Source: UBA8190 sp003453695 | GTDB lineage: Bacteria; Actinomycetota; Acidimicrobiia; Acidimicrobiales; UBA8190 | Length of the DNA: 64,000 nt | Direction: 5' to 3' | Assembly (NCBI GenBank): GCA_036796975.1 | Contig: DAIRBY010000005.1 | Span: 26,011-90,010 of the forward strand | Part shown: positions 1 to 8,087 of the stretch, piece after piece | Layout of the letters: each line of letters starts with the position of its first letter | How positions within the stretch are numbered: the first letter of the stretch is position 1 | Notes under the pieces: generated by a model | Databases searched by the model: none | The model's input: the letters and a program-made list of their open reading frames with translations, nothing else | What the model was told of the DNA's origin: nothing | Translations under genes and position numbers: made by a program

Positions 1-524
1 CACGCAGAATGGCCGGCGTCCATCGTGCTGTGGACGTCCCAGAAGCGGGTCTGCTCAGCCGACAAGCAGTAGCGGCGGCGCAGCCCGGCCGACTTGGACG
101 CGGCGATCTCCGGTGCCTGCACCTCGTAAGCGGCCAGCGCCGCCAGCGCCTGGGCCGATCCGCTGTCCAACTGGCGCCGGTACTCCTGCACGAGGCGTGC
201 GGTGGCCGGGGTGGCCGGGTCGTCTCCGGCATGCACGGCGCAAGCGAACGTCTCGAACAGCTCGACGTGCGGCGCCGGCACCCCGGTCTCGTCCTCGAGG
301 TTGGCGAGCACGGCGTGGCGGGCCTCACCGGGCGGCACCCGCTGCGCCAACTCCTCCAGCACGCCGGGAAGGGCGCGCTCGAAGTACCGGTACTGCGCCG
401 CATAGGAGCCGAGCTCGTCCGAGGTCAGCTCGCCCGCTTCCCACCGTCTGTAGAAGGGATGGGTGAGCAGGCGACGGTCACACAGGACATCGGAAAAGAG
501 GCGGTCGAGGTCGTCTCGGGTCAT
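1..524 (-). CDS. Heme-oxygenase-fold (TenA/PqqC/CADD-like) protein, C-terminus cut off by the window edge
   Basis: The frame is open from an ATG at 524 to the window edge, giving 174 residues beginning MTRDDLDRLF. The stretch FYRRWEAGELTSDEL followed by QYRYFERALPGVLEEL resembles the N-terminus of the HDO (heme-oxygenase-like diiron/TenA/PqqC) superfamily. A later AYEVQAPEIAASK segment resembles the CADD branch, which is linked to p-aminobenzoate synthesis in chlamydiae. Superfamily members bind iron or act as oxidases or hydrolases; the specific activity here is not inferable. The ATG overlaps the stop of the upstream gene as ATGA, indicating translational coupling. Confidence 0.7.
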   Translation of the reverse strand, partial: MTRDDLDRLFSDVLCDRRLLTHPFYRRWEAGELTSDELGSYAAQYRYFERALPGVLEELAQRVPPGEARHAVLANLEDETGVPAPHVELFETFACAVHAGDDPATPATARLVQEYRRQLDSGSAQALAALAAYEVQAPEIAASKSAGLRRRYCLSAEQTRFWDVHSTMDAGHSA

Positions 525-991
525 GGCGCATCGTAGCCCTGGCCCTCTCCGGTCGATCCCGGGGTCGCCGAGGTCGGGCGGGCCAATCCGGCGGACCGGC
601 GCGCCGCTGCCGCCGGAGGAGGAGGAGGAGGAGGAAGGCGGTCGAGAGCCCGTCGGGCACCGGGCACGGCGGCGATCAGGCTGACGAGGGTGTCGCGCAG
701 ATGCCAGATCACCGTGTCGAGATGGTCGAGACGGTCCCTGATCTCGGCCAGTGCTTCCGCCACGTCCTCGAGTGATCCCGACAGCGGCTCGGTGGTGCCC
801 TCGACGGCGGCCACCACCCGCTCGAGTTGGTCGGGCAGGTGAGCCGTCCCGACCAGCAGGCGACGGGCACCGGCGATGGTGGCAGGTGCGAAGGCGACCT
901 CGCGCAGCAGGGCCCGGCCCCATCCGATCAGCTGGGCGGGACCGAAGGACAGCGGGCGATTCTGGTCGTCCACGGGGCCATCATGGCGCAC
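521..991 (-). CDS. Hypothetical helical protein with proline-rich tail
   Basis: This is a 156-residue protein I do not recognise. Residues about 20-105 look like amphipathic helices (for example EDVAEALAEIRDRLDHLDTV), followed by a mildly hydrophobic stretch near HLRDTLVSLIAAVPGA and a proline run around residues 120-130. The tail after that is low complexity. It starts three bases after the end of the mgtC-like frame and its stop overlaps the next gene as ATGA, so the three genes look co-transcribed. No signal peptide or catalytic motif is visible. Reality is supported by codon bias and tight packing, not by homology. Confidence 0.55.
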   Translation of the reverse strand: MRHDGPVDDQNRPLSFGPAQLIGWGRALLREVAFAPATIAGARRLLVGTAHLPDQLERVVAAVEGTTEPLSGSLEDVAEALAEIRDRLDHLDTVIWHLRDTLVSLIAAVPGARRALDRLPPPPPPPAAAARRSAGLARPTSATPGSTGEGQGYDAP

Positions 992-994
992 CGG

Positions 995-1743
995 TCACGG
1001 GCTGTCGCCCACCGTCCCCAGGTCGCCGGCCCCCGCCGCCATCACCCCGTCGATGTCGCTCAGCAGCTCCAACAACGCCGCCACCGGACGCGAGCCGTCC
1101 ACCTCCATCGACACCTCGACCTCGGTGACGGCCGGGCCGCCGCCGGCCACCTCCGCTCGTCGTCGTTCATGGGCGATCGACAGGCCCGACACCACGAAGC
1201 CCGCCGTCGTCGCCGCTTCCATCGCTGCCCGTAGCGCACCGGTGCCGTTCTCGTACCTCAGCCACACGACGCTGCGCCCCGGTGTGAGGGGCAGGCGCCG
1301 CACGATGGGGTTGTAGCCGTACACCACCAAGAAGTGGGCCGCCGTGGCACCGGCGGCCAGGGCGAGCAACCCGGCACCGGCGGCGGCACCGATGGCGGCC
1401 GTCAGCCACACCGCCGCGGCGGTGGTGAGGCCGCGGACCATGTCGCGCCGCACGAAGATGAGCCCTCCGCCGATGAACCCGATCCCGGTCACGATCTGCG
1501 CCGCCATTCGCGACGGGTCGAGACGGCGTGACCGGGACTGAGCACGTCGCTGAAGCCGAACTTGCTCACGAGCATGAACAGTGCCGCTCCCACTCCCACC
1601 AAGGTGTGGGTGCGCAACCCCGCCGACTTCTGCCGCAGCTCCCGCTCCACGCCGATCAAGCTGGACAGGACCAGAGCCACCACCAGGTTGGCCGCCTCCG
1701 AGAACCCCGAGATGTGCGGGACCTGGGCCAGGACGCTCTTCAT
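995..1743 (-). pseudogene. mgtC: MgtC/SapB-family membrane protein, split by a frameshift
   Basis: Two adjacent frames together encode one MgtC/SapB protein. The first (ATG at 1743, open to 1489) carries the family N-terminus, with SLIGVERELRQKSAGLRTHT followed by a GVGAALFMLVSKFGF helix. The second (to 995) carries DPSRMAAQIVTGIGFIGGG, further membrane helices and a C-terminal ACT-like domain. The join lies near 1515-1530, where the reading must shift to connect GHAV to LDPSRM. The start is chosen because GGAGG lies eight bases upstream. The break may be a true mutation or an assembly error at GC-rich sequence. Family members affect magnesium homeostasis and intracellular survival in pathogens; the role in this organism is unknown. 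Confidence 0.75.
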
Positions 1744-1751
1744 CCTCCCCA

Positions 1752-1786
1752 CCTCCACGTGGCCCGGGCTGGCGCCCGGGTGGAGG
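1752..1786 (-). promoter_or_regulatory. 5' leader hairpin that would bury the mgtC ribosome-binding site
   Basis: On the minus-strand RNA, CCTCCAC then CCGGGC (1786-1774) can pair with GCCCGG (1769-1764) and GTGGAGG (1758-1752), with a four-base loop and a five-base bulge. The 3' arm contains the GGAGG used by the mgtC start at 1743. The pairing is read directly; a regulatory function is inference, and it could also act as a terminator for the upstream amidohydrolase, although no T-run follows. Confidence 0.4.
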
Positions 1787-1847
1787 GTCCTACCCGGAAG
1801 TCCCCTCCCCCAGGCGGGCCAGGGACGTCACGGCAGGAGCCCGAGCC

Positions 1848-2933
1848 TCACGACAGGCCGTAGAAGGTGCGGGCGTTGGCGCCTGCGATCCGGGTCAGCG
1901 TCTGCGGTGACAACCGGCCTTCGGCATGCTCGAGGAGCTCGGTGGTGGCGTTGGGCCAGGCCCCGTCCCAGTGCGGATAGTCGCTGGCGAACATCACGCA
2001 ACCGTCGCCGAGGGCCTCGACGATGGCGGGAAGCGTGCCCTCGTCGGGCTCGCACGTGATCCACACGTTGCCGGCGGCCACGTACTCCGCCGGCGGACGG
2101 CGCCAGCCGCCTTCGATCCAGTCCCCCCGTGACTCGTAGTGCTCACCCAGGCGCTCGACGAACCAGGGGAGCCAGCCCGCGCCGGCCTCCAGGAAAGCCA
2201 CACGCAAGCGGGGATGGCGGTCGAACACGCCGCCGCTCACCAGCGCGGTCATAGCCGTCATCTGGTCGAAGGGAAAGCTGATGCAGTGCACCTGGATGTA
2301 GTTGGTGAACCGGTCCACGCCGATCTTGGGCAGGTGGATGCCGGGCGCACCGTGAATGCCGAGAGGCATGTCGAGGTCCTCGGCGGCCGAGTAGATCGGG
2401 TCGAGGTCGGGGTGGTCGAGGTTGCGCCGGCGCAACGCCGGCGGCAGCACCGTGCACACCAGGCCCAGCTCCTTGGCCTCGGTCATCACCGAGATGGCGG
2501 TGTCCACCTGCTCGACGGGCGCCACGGCGGCAGCGTGCAGCCGACCATGGCCCTTGGCGCAGAACTCGGACACCCAGCGGTTGTACTGGCGGGCCACCCC
2601 CTCCCCCAGGGCCGGGTCCTCCAGCGAGGGCACGCACAGCCCGAAGCTCGGGTAGAGCACCATCTGGTCGATACCGTCGGTGTCGGCGTTGGCGATCACC
2701 CCGTCGGCGCTGGTGGGGTCGATGCCGGCGGCGGTGGTGAGGCCGTGCTCGGGCGGACATCCCGCCCCAGGGCCCTCGTAGTCGGGGTACGGCCGCCCCT
2801 CGACGAGCACCCCCAGCTTGGTGTCCGTGCGCACCGAAACCTGATCGGGGTATCGCTGGAAGAGCTCGGCGAAGAACTCCACCGACTCCGCCACGTGTCC
2901 GTCGGCGTCGACGACCTCCACGTCCTTCGTCAT
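1848..2933 (-). CDS. Amidohydrolase family 2 (ACMSD-like TIM barrel) protein
   Basis: This 361-residue protein has the amidohydrolase_2 layout: a first-strand motif VDADGHVAE, a central GIHG, then VHC, and a C-terminal SDYPHWD carrying the acidic metal or catalytic residue. Members are metal-dependent decarboxylases or hydrolases acting on small acids and ring-cleavage products. I chose ATG 2933 (MTKDVEVVDAD) because AAGGAG lies about seven bases upstream, rather than an earlier in-frame start at 2972. It lies downstream of the alcohol dehydrogenase on the same strand, 72 bases away. Substrate unknown; closest in the window to the second amidohydrolase of the TetR operon (9298-10470). Confidence 0.82.
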   Translation of the reverse strand: MTKDVEVVDADGHVAESVEFFAELFQRYPDQVSVRTDTKLGVLVEGRPYPDYEGPGAGCPPEHGLTTAAGIDPTSADGVIANADTDGIDQMVLYPSFGLCVPSLEDPALGEGVARQYNRWVSEFCAKGHGRLHAAAVAPVEQVDTAISVMTEAKELGLVCTVLPPALRRRNLDHPDLDPIYSAAEDLDMPLGIHGAPGIHLPKIGVDRFTNYIQVHCISFPFDQMTAMTALVSGGVFDRHPRLRVAFLEAGAGWLPWFVERLGEHYESRGDWIEGGWRRPPAEYVAAGNVWITCEPDEGTLPAIVEALGDGCVMFASDYPHWDGAWPNATTELLEHAEGRLSPQTLTRIAGANARTFYGLS

Positions 2934-3005
2934 GGTCCCACTCCTTCTGCCTTCACGCTCGCTACCCCGCACACCATCGTTCCTGGCATCGTTCCTGGTA
3001 TTTCG

Positions 3006-4106
3006 TTACTGGCCGAAGACGATCACGCTGCGCGCCACCGTGCCCGCCTCCATGTCGTCGAAGGCCTCGTTCACCTGGTCGAGAGAGATGCGCCGGGTGA
3101 CGAGGCCCGAGGCGTCCACCGCTCCACTGCGCACCAGGTCCACGAGCAGCGGGAAGTCGCGGTCCGGATCGGTAGACCCGTACACACAGCCTTTGATGGT
3201 CTTCGAGTCGACGAAGAGCTCCATGGCGTTGAACGTCACTTCCTCGCGCGGCGACCCGGCCCCGACCAGGACGACGGTGCCGCCCCGGCGCGTCGAGCTG
3301 AAGGCCGTGCGGATGGAGGCGGCCTTGCCCACCACTTCGAACACCGTGTCGGCGCCGCGTCCGGCCGTGGCGGCCCGCACCCCCGCCACCGGGTCGTCGT
3401 CGGCTCCGACCGTGTCGGTGGCACCGAAGGCCTTGGCCATCTCCAACTTGGCCGGCACCGGATCCACGGCCACGATCACGGCCGCACCGGCCAGCTTGGC
3501 ACCTTGCACGACCGACAACCCCACACCGCCGCAACCCACGACCGCCACCGACGTCCCGGGACGGACCTGCGCCGTGTTCCACACCGCACCCAGGCCGGTG
3601 GAGAGCGCACAGCCCACCAGTGCCGCCAGCTCGAGGGGTACGGAAGGGTCGATGGCCACCACCTCTCCCTCGGGGACGAGCGTGCGCTCGGCGAAGGTGG
3701 CCGTCCCCAGCCCTCGCACGAGCTTGGTGCCCGAGACCGTGGCGTAGTCGCCCCCCAGCGCCTCGGCCAAGCCGTTCTCGCACAACATGGGCTGACCGGC
3801 CAGGCACCAGAAGCAGCGCCGGCAAGGGGGCATCCAGGTGAGCACCACATGGTCGCCGGGCTTCACGCGCCGCACGGCGTCGCCCACTGCCTCCACCACC
3901 CCGGCACCTTCGTGGCCGAGGACGGTCGGGAACATGAACGGGATCGACCCGTTCATCACGGAGAGGTCCGAGTGGCACACGCCGCTGGCAGCCAGGCGCA
4001 CGACCACGTCGCCCGGTCCCGGTTGAGCCAGTTCGATCTCCTCGACGGCGAGCGGGGAGCCCACCTCGTGGGCCACGGCGGCGAGGGCGGTGCGGGTGGC
4101 GCTCAC
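3006..4106 (-). CDS. Zinc-dependent alcohol dehydrogenase (AdhC/COG1062 type)
   Basis: The 366-residue protein is a full-length medium-chain dehydrogenase. GVCHSD and LGHEGAGVVE hold catalytic-zinc ligands, and the cysteines in PPCRRCFWCLAGQPMLC form the structural zinc site. VGCGGVG followed by AVDPVPAKLEMAK is the NAD-binding Rossmann segment. It oxidises a primary or secondary alcohol to aldehyde or ketone. The GTG start overlaps the upstream amidohydrolase stop as GTGA, so it belongs to the 7296-to-3006 operon. Its pairing with an aldehyde dehydrogenase suggests sequential alcohol-to-acid oxidation; the substrate is not inferable. Confidence 0.88.
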   Translation of the reverse strand: MSATRTALAAVAHEVGSPLAVEEIELAQPGPGDVVVRLAASGVCHSDLSVMNGSIPFMFPTVLGHEGAGVVEAVGDAVRRVKPGDHVVLTWMPPCRRCFWCLAGQPMLCENGLAEALGGDYATVSGTKLVRGLGTATFAERTLVPEGEVVAIDPSVPLELAALVGCALSTGLGAVWNTAQVRPGTSVAVVGCGGVGLSVVQGAKLAGAAVIVAVDPVPAKLEMAKAFGATDTVGADDDPVAGVRAATAGRGADTVFEVVGKAASIRTAFSSTRRGGTVVLVGAGSPREEVTFNAMELFVDSKTIKGCVYGSTDPDRDFPLLVDLVRSGAVDASGLVTRRISLDQVNEAFDDMEAGTVARSVIVFGQ

Positions 4107-5833
4107 GCCGCCTTGCCGCCGGGAACGGTGACCGTGTCGGTGTCGGTGCCCGAGCGGAGGACGCGTCCCGGGGTGGCGCCGGTGAAGGCGCCGGCGGAGA
4201 CGATCTCGGTGCCGTTCACGATGACGTGCTCGATACCGTCGGCCTCCGCGTACAGCCGGCTCGCCCCGCCGGGCAGGTCGTTGCGTGTGCGCTCGGTGCC
4301 GTGCCCGACCCGGCTGGGGTCGAAGACCACCAGGTCGGCCCACCACCCTTCGGCGATGCGACCCCGCTCACGGAGGCCGTACAAGCGTGCTGGGACGTCG
4401 GTGAGCTGCTGCACCGCCTCCTCCCAGGTGAGCAGGTCGCGCTTGCGCACCCCGTCGCCGAGGAGGGAGGTCGAGTAGATGGCCCCGCACATCACGTCCA
4501 GGTGTGCACCGGCGTCAGAACCGCCCACGATGGTCCGGGGGTCCCGCCACACCTTGGCCCGCAGTTCCCAATCCGCCTCCGACTCNNNNNNNNNNGGGCG
4601 CAGGCCGGTGCGCAGCCCGTCGGCCAGCACCACGTCCAGCAGGGCGTCGAACGGCTCCTGGCCCGTGCCGGCCGCCACGTCACCCACGGACCGGCCCTCG
4701 TAGGCGGCGTTCTCCGGACTGAAGGTCTCCTCGATGATGAGGTTCTTCCAGTTGGCCAGGGCGCCCAGGATGCCAGCCTCCTTGGAACGCGCCCCCTCGT
4801 CGAGGCGGCGTCGCTCGGCGGGATCGCGCAGCCGGGCCATGCGCTCTTGGAGCGGCACGGCGAACAGCTCCCTCCAACCGGGCAGGCCGTCCAGGATGGC
4901 GCCGTGCTCGAAGGACAGCCGGATCTTCATGGTGTGGGGCAGCGTGAGCGCCACGACCTTGGCACCTCGCTCGGCGGCGGCCGTGGAAGCCGCCAGCTGG
5001 TGCTCGCACCCGGCCGGGTTCATGGCCGACACCCCGAGCACGTTCCAGTTGGCCGGCCGGTTGGCGAGGAGCGACAGGGTGGCGAGCAGCTCCACCTCCT
5101 CGTCGCTGAAGCCGTTCAGGCAGCCGGGCACGATCAGCTCCAAGGTGGTCCCCGGACAGCCCGCCAGGGCCGCGCACAACGCCTCGAGCTCGCCGCGTGC
5201 CGCCGAGCGCGACGGGACCGGCTGCCCGTCGCCGTCGTTGTGGGTGTGGGCCTGGGAGGTGGACAGCCCGAGGGCGCCCTCCTGCGTGCACCTGCGCAGC
5301 AGCGCCACCATGGCCGCCACCTGGTCGTCCGAAGCCTCCTCTCCGACGGCATGGTCGCCCATCACCGAGCGCCGCAGAGCGGAGTGGCCCGCCAGGAAGC
5401 CGGCGTTCACGGCGACGCCGCCGTCGAGACGACCGAGCCAGTCGCCGAAGCTCGTCCATTTCCAGTCGAGGAACTCGAGCGACTGGATGGGCATCCCCTC
5501 GACCCGGGCCATCATCCGGGCGATGTAGTCGGAATGTTCCGGTCCGGCCGGCGCCAAGGAGAACCCGCAGTTGCCGCCGATCACCGTCGTCACCCCGTGC
5601 AGGGGCGAGGGGCTGGCCGTCGGGTCCCAGAACAGCTGGGCGTCGTAGTGCGTGTGCAGGTCGACGAAACCCGGGGCGACGATGGCGCCGGTGGCGTCGA
5701 CCTCGCGAGCCCCCGACTCCTCGAGCTCGCCGATCGCCACCACCCGTCCGTCTCGCACGCCCACGTCCTGCCTGCGGGCCGGTGCGCCGGTGCCGTCCAC
5801 CACCGTGCCGCCGCGGATGACCAGATCGAGCAT
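4103..5833 (-). CDS. N-acyl-D-amino-acid deacylase-like amidohydrolase (contains scaffold gap)
   Basis: The 576-residue product begins MLDLVIRGGTVVDGTG, has the metal motif GFVDLHTHYD, then GGNCGFS with the cysteine typical of D-aminoacylases, and a late GGSDAGAHLD carrying the catalytic aspartate. Members hydrolyse N-acyl-D-amino acids or related cyclic amides. Ten Ns at 4586-4595 interrupt it; both flanks remain in the same frame and family register, so the true gap is probably close to a multiple of three plus one. The ATG overlaps the preceding stop by one base (TGATG), and its own stop overlaps the next start as GTGA. Confidence 0.85.
   Translation of the reverse strand: MLDLVIRGGTVVDGTGAPARRQDVGVRDGRVVAIGELEESGAREVDATGAIVAPGFVDLHTHYDAQLFWDPTASPSPLHGVTTVIGGNCGFSLAPAGPEHSDYIARMMARVEGMPIQSLEFLDWKWTSFGDWLGRLDGGVAVNAGFLAGHSALRRSVMGDHAVGEEASDDQVAAMVALLRRCTQEGALGLSTSQAHTHNDGDGQPVPSRSAARGELEALCAALAGCPGTTLELIVPGCLNGFSDEEVELLATLSLLANRPANWNVLGVSAMNPAGCEHQLAASTAAAERGAKVVALTLPHTMKIRLSFEHGAILDGLPGWRELFAVPLQERMARLRDPAERRRLDEGARSKEAGILGALANWKNLIIEETFSPENAAYEGRSVGDVAAGTGQEPFDALLDVVLADGLRTGLRXXXXESEADWELRAKVWRDPRTIVGGSDAGAHLDVMCGAIYSTSLLGDGVRKRDLLTWEEAVQQLTDVPARLYGLRERGRIAEGWWADLVVFDPSRVGHGTERTRNDLPGGASRLYAEADGIEHVIVNGTEIVSAGAFTGATPGRVLRSGTDTDTVTVPGGKAA
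4586..4595. other. Assembly gap of ten Ns
   Basis: Ten unknown bases lie within the deacylase-like gene, near codon 413. The length may be a placeholder. The frames on either side agree, so the gene is not evidently broken. Confidence 0.98.
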
Positions 5834-7296
5834 CACTGCACCTCCGCTTCGAACTCGAGGATGGTACGGGTACGGGTGAAGGCCGCCATGCCCTCGGGGC
5901 CGAGCTCGGCCCCCATACCGGACTGCTTCCAGCCTCCGAAGGGGGCCCGGTGGTCCATGGCCGAGGTGCCGTGGTTGTTCACGAACACCGTCCCCGCCTC
6001 GAGACGGCGGGTCAGCTGTGCCGCCAGCGCCTGGTCGCCCGTCCACACCGACGCACACAGCCCATAGGTGGTGTCGTTGGCCCGTTCCACCGCCTCGTCC
6101 ACGCTGTCGTACCCGAGGACCGGCACGGCCGGGCCGAATTGCTCTTCGGCCACGATCGCCGCCGAGTCGGGCGCCCCTGCCACCACCGCCGGCGGCACGA
6201 AGTAGCCACCCCTGCCGGCGTCCTCGTCGCGCAGCGATGCGGGCCGGTGCACCTTGGCCCCCAGGGACTGCGCCTCGTCGAGCATGCCCTCCACCCGGCG
6301 CTGATCGGCCTGGCGGTGCACGGGGCCCATGGTCACGTCGGGATGGAGCCCGTCGCCGACCACCTCGCGAGCCACCCGGTCGACGAGGGCCTCGACCATG
6401 GCGGGCACCTTGGAACGCTCCACGTAGACGCGCTTGATGGCCATGCACACCTGGCCGGTGGTGATGAAGGTGGCCCCGAACAGCTTCTCGGCCAGGGTGT
6501 CGTCGATGTCGACGTCGGGGGCGATGATGGCCGGGTCGTTCCCGCCCAGTTCGAGCACGACCGGGCGCAGCCCACCGGCGGCGCCCTCCATGACCGAGCG
6601 GCCGGCCGGTACGCCCCCGGTGAACGACACCATGTCGACGCCGGGGTGGCCCACGAGCGCACGTCCCAGCTCGACCCCGGGACCGTTCACGGCGTTCACC
6701 ACCCCGGGAGGCAGGTTCTCGGCCATGGCCGCCGCCACAGCCAGCACGGTGCCCGGGCACGAGGGCGGGACCTTCACCACCACGGTGTTGCCCATGAACA
6801 GCGCCGGCAGGATCTTGTTGCCCAGTACCGACACGGGCCAGTTGAAGGGGAGGATGGCGGCAACGACGCCGTAGGGCTCCGGGACGACGCGGGTGGTGCG
6901 TCCGTGGCCGGGCAGCACGCGGGGCTCGAGAGCGGCGGCAGCCAACGGCGCGAAGGCATCGGCCATGCCGCCGATGGTGCCGGCGTCGAACTGTGCCTCC
7001 CACAACACCTTGCCGTGTTCGCGTGTGAGCAACTGGGCCAGGTCGTGCGCCGTCACGGCCGCCCCGGCAGCAGCCGCCGCCTTGCGGACCAGGTCGAAGC
7101 GCTCCTCGGCATCGAGGGCCGCCCACGCCGGCTGGGCCCGCCGGGCGGCGGACAGGGCAGCGTCGAGTTGCGCAGCCGACGCCGAAGGCGCCCGCAGCAC
7201 CTCTTCGGCGGGGCGAGCCGGGTTGTGCACGGGGTAGGCCGCTTCGTCCCCGGGCACCACGGCTCCGTCGATGACCAGTCCGATGGCTCCGCCCAT
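5833..7296 (-). CDS. NAD(P)-dependent aldehyde dehydrogenase
   Basis: This is a complete 487-residue ALDH. ILPFNWP holds the catalytic asparagine, LELGGNDP the general-base glutamate and TGQVCMA the nucleophilic cysteine; PFGGWKQSG is the family C-terminal motif. It oxidises an aldehyde to the acid or acyl product. It is the first gene of a minus-strand operon with the deacylase-like and alcohol dehydrogenase genes, and diverges from the TetR-type regulator across 113 bases that hold a 19-bp palindrome. Regulation by that TetR protein is the simplest reading. Confidence 0.9.
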   Translation of the reverse strand: MGGAIGLVIDGAVVPGDEAAYPVHNPARPAEEVLRAPSASAAQLDAALSAARRAQPAWAALDAEERFDLVRKAAAAAGAAVTAHDLAQLLTREHGKVLWEAQFDAGTIGGMADAFAPLAAAALEPRVLPGHGRTTRVVPEPYGVVAAILPFNWPVSVLGNKILPALFMGNTVVVKVPPSCPGTVLAVAAAMAENLPPGVVNAVNGPGVELGRALVGHPGVDMVSFTGGVPAGRSVMEGAAGGLRPVVLELGGNDPAIIAPDVDIDDTLAEKLFGATFITTGQVCMAIKRVYVERSKVPAMVEALVDRVAREVVGDGLHPDVTMGPVHRQADQRRVEGMLDEAQSLGAKVHRPASLRDEDAGRGGYFVPPAVVAGAPDSAAIVAEEQFGPAVPVLGYDSVDEAVERANDTTYGLCASVWTGDQALAAQLTRRLEAGTVFVNNHGTSAMDHRAPFGGWKQSGMGAELGPEGMAAFTRTRTILEFEAEVQ

Positions 7297-7370
7297 TGAG
7301 TTCCCCTCCGGTCCGCTCCTTGGCCCGGCCGGCGTGGCGAACGATGGCCGCCCGGATGGCGTCGCCCCGG

Positions 7371-7389
7371 CGGAGAACGACGTTCTCCG
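7371..7389. promoter_or_regulatory. Perfect 9-1-9 palindrome, probable TetR operator
   Basis: CGGAGAACGACGTTCTCCG is a perfect inverted repeat around a central A. It lies between the divergent ALDH start (7296) and TetR start (7410), ending 21 bases before the latter. TetR regulators commonly bind such sites in their own divergent promoter. It does not match the CTGAC palindromes found elsewhere in the window. Confidence 0.65.
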
Positions 7390-7409
7390 GGCTGATAGTT
7401 TGCGGCGTC

Positions 7410-8087
7410 ATGACGCTCCAGGCCGAGCGTGGGAGACAACGGGACGGCGAGCCGCCGGGGCGGTCCGCCGCAGCCGAGCGCTCCGGGACCGACACCGCCG
7501 AGCGACTGGTCGGGGCGGCACGCGCCCTGATGTGGGAGGCGGGCGGCCCCATCTTCACGGTGAGCCAGGTGGTGTCGGCGGCGGGCAGCTCGCTCAAGAG
7601 CTTCTACCGCTGCTTCGGCTCCAAGGACGAGCTGCTCGTGGCCCTGTTCGCCGACGACGCCCGGCGCGGCGCCGAGGTCCTGTCCGCCATGGTGGACGCC
7701 CGGCCCACCGACGACCGGCTGCGCACCGCCGTCGTCGGGCTGTTCAGCCTCCTGCAGGTGGACGGGCGCCGGCCGTATGCCGCCGCCCTGGTCGCCGAGC
7801 ACCTCCGCCTGGTGCAGAGCCGGCCCGCCGACCTCACTGCCGTGCTCGCCCCGCTCGTGCAGCTCATCGAAGCCGAGCTCGAGGCGGCGGCCCGGCGCGG
7901 CGAGATCCACTCCGAGGACCCAGCCACCGACGCCCGGACCGTCTTCCATCTCGTGCTCTCGCATCTGCACGCCCTCGTGTGGCACCAGATCGACGACGAC
8001 CCGGCGATGGTGTCGGACCGGTTGTGGGACTTCTGCTCGGCGGCGCTCTCCCTGGCGGTGGCCGGACGTCAGGCGGACGCGCCATGA
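7410..8087 (+). CDS. TetR/AcrR-family transcriptional regulator
   Basis: The 225-residue protein has an N-terminal helix-turn-helix, with FTVSQVVSAAGSSLKSFYRCF followed by SKDELLVALF, and a helical ligand-binding C-terminus. I chose ATG 7410 (MTLQAERG) because earlier in-frame starts would run through the divergent promoter. It is the first gene of an operon and overlaps the next gene as ATGA. It probably represses its own operon and the divergent ALDH operon through the palindrome at 7371-7389; an acyl-CoA or substrate effector is likely but unproven. Confidence 0.88.
   Translation: MTLQAERGRQRDGEPPGRSAAAERSGTDTAERLVGAARALMWEAGGPIFTVSQVVSAAGSSLKSFYRCFGSKDELLVALFADDARRGAEVLSAMVDARPTDDRLRTAVVGLFSLLQVDGRRPYAAALVAEHLRLVQSRPADLTAVLAPLVQLIEAELEAAARRGEIHSEDPATDARTVFHLVLSHLHALVWHQIDDDPAMVSDRLWDFCSAALSLAVAGRQADAP

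Noticed and set aside
2139..4478. A 779-codon open frame on the plus strand
   Set aside because: It is antisense to two well-supported genes (amidohydrolase and alcohol dehydrogenase), is full of His/Gly/Arg low-complexity sequence and has no family motif. It is a by-product of GC-rich codon bias.
5834..7597. Upstream extension of the deacylase-like frame to 1164 codons
   Set aside because: The frame stays open through the ALDH gene only because of GC bias; the extension is arginine-rich nonsense, whereas ATG 5833 gives a normal family N-terminus and a TGATG overlap.
7410..8087. TetR protein as master regulator of the CTGAC sites
   Set aside because: Its own divergent promoter has a different perfect palindrome and no CTGAC copy, so the local gene is more likely dedicated to its own two operons.
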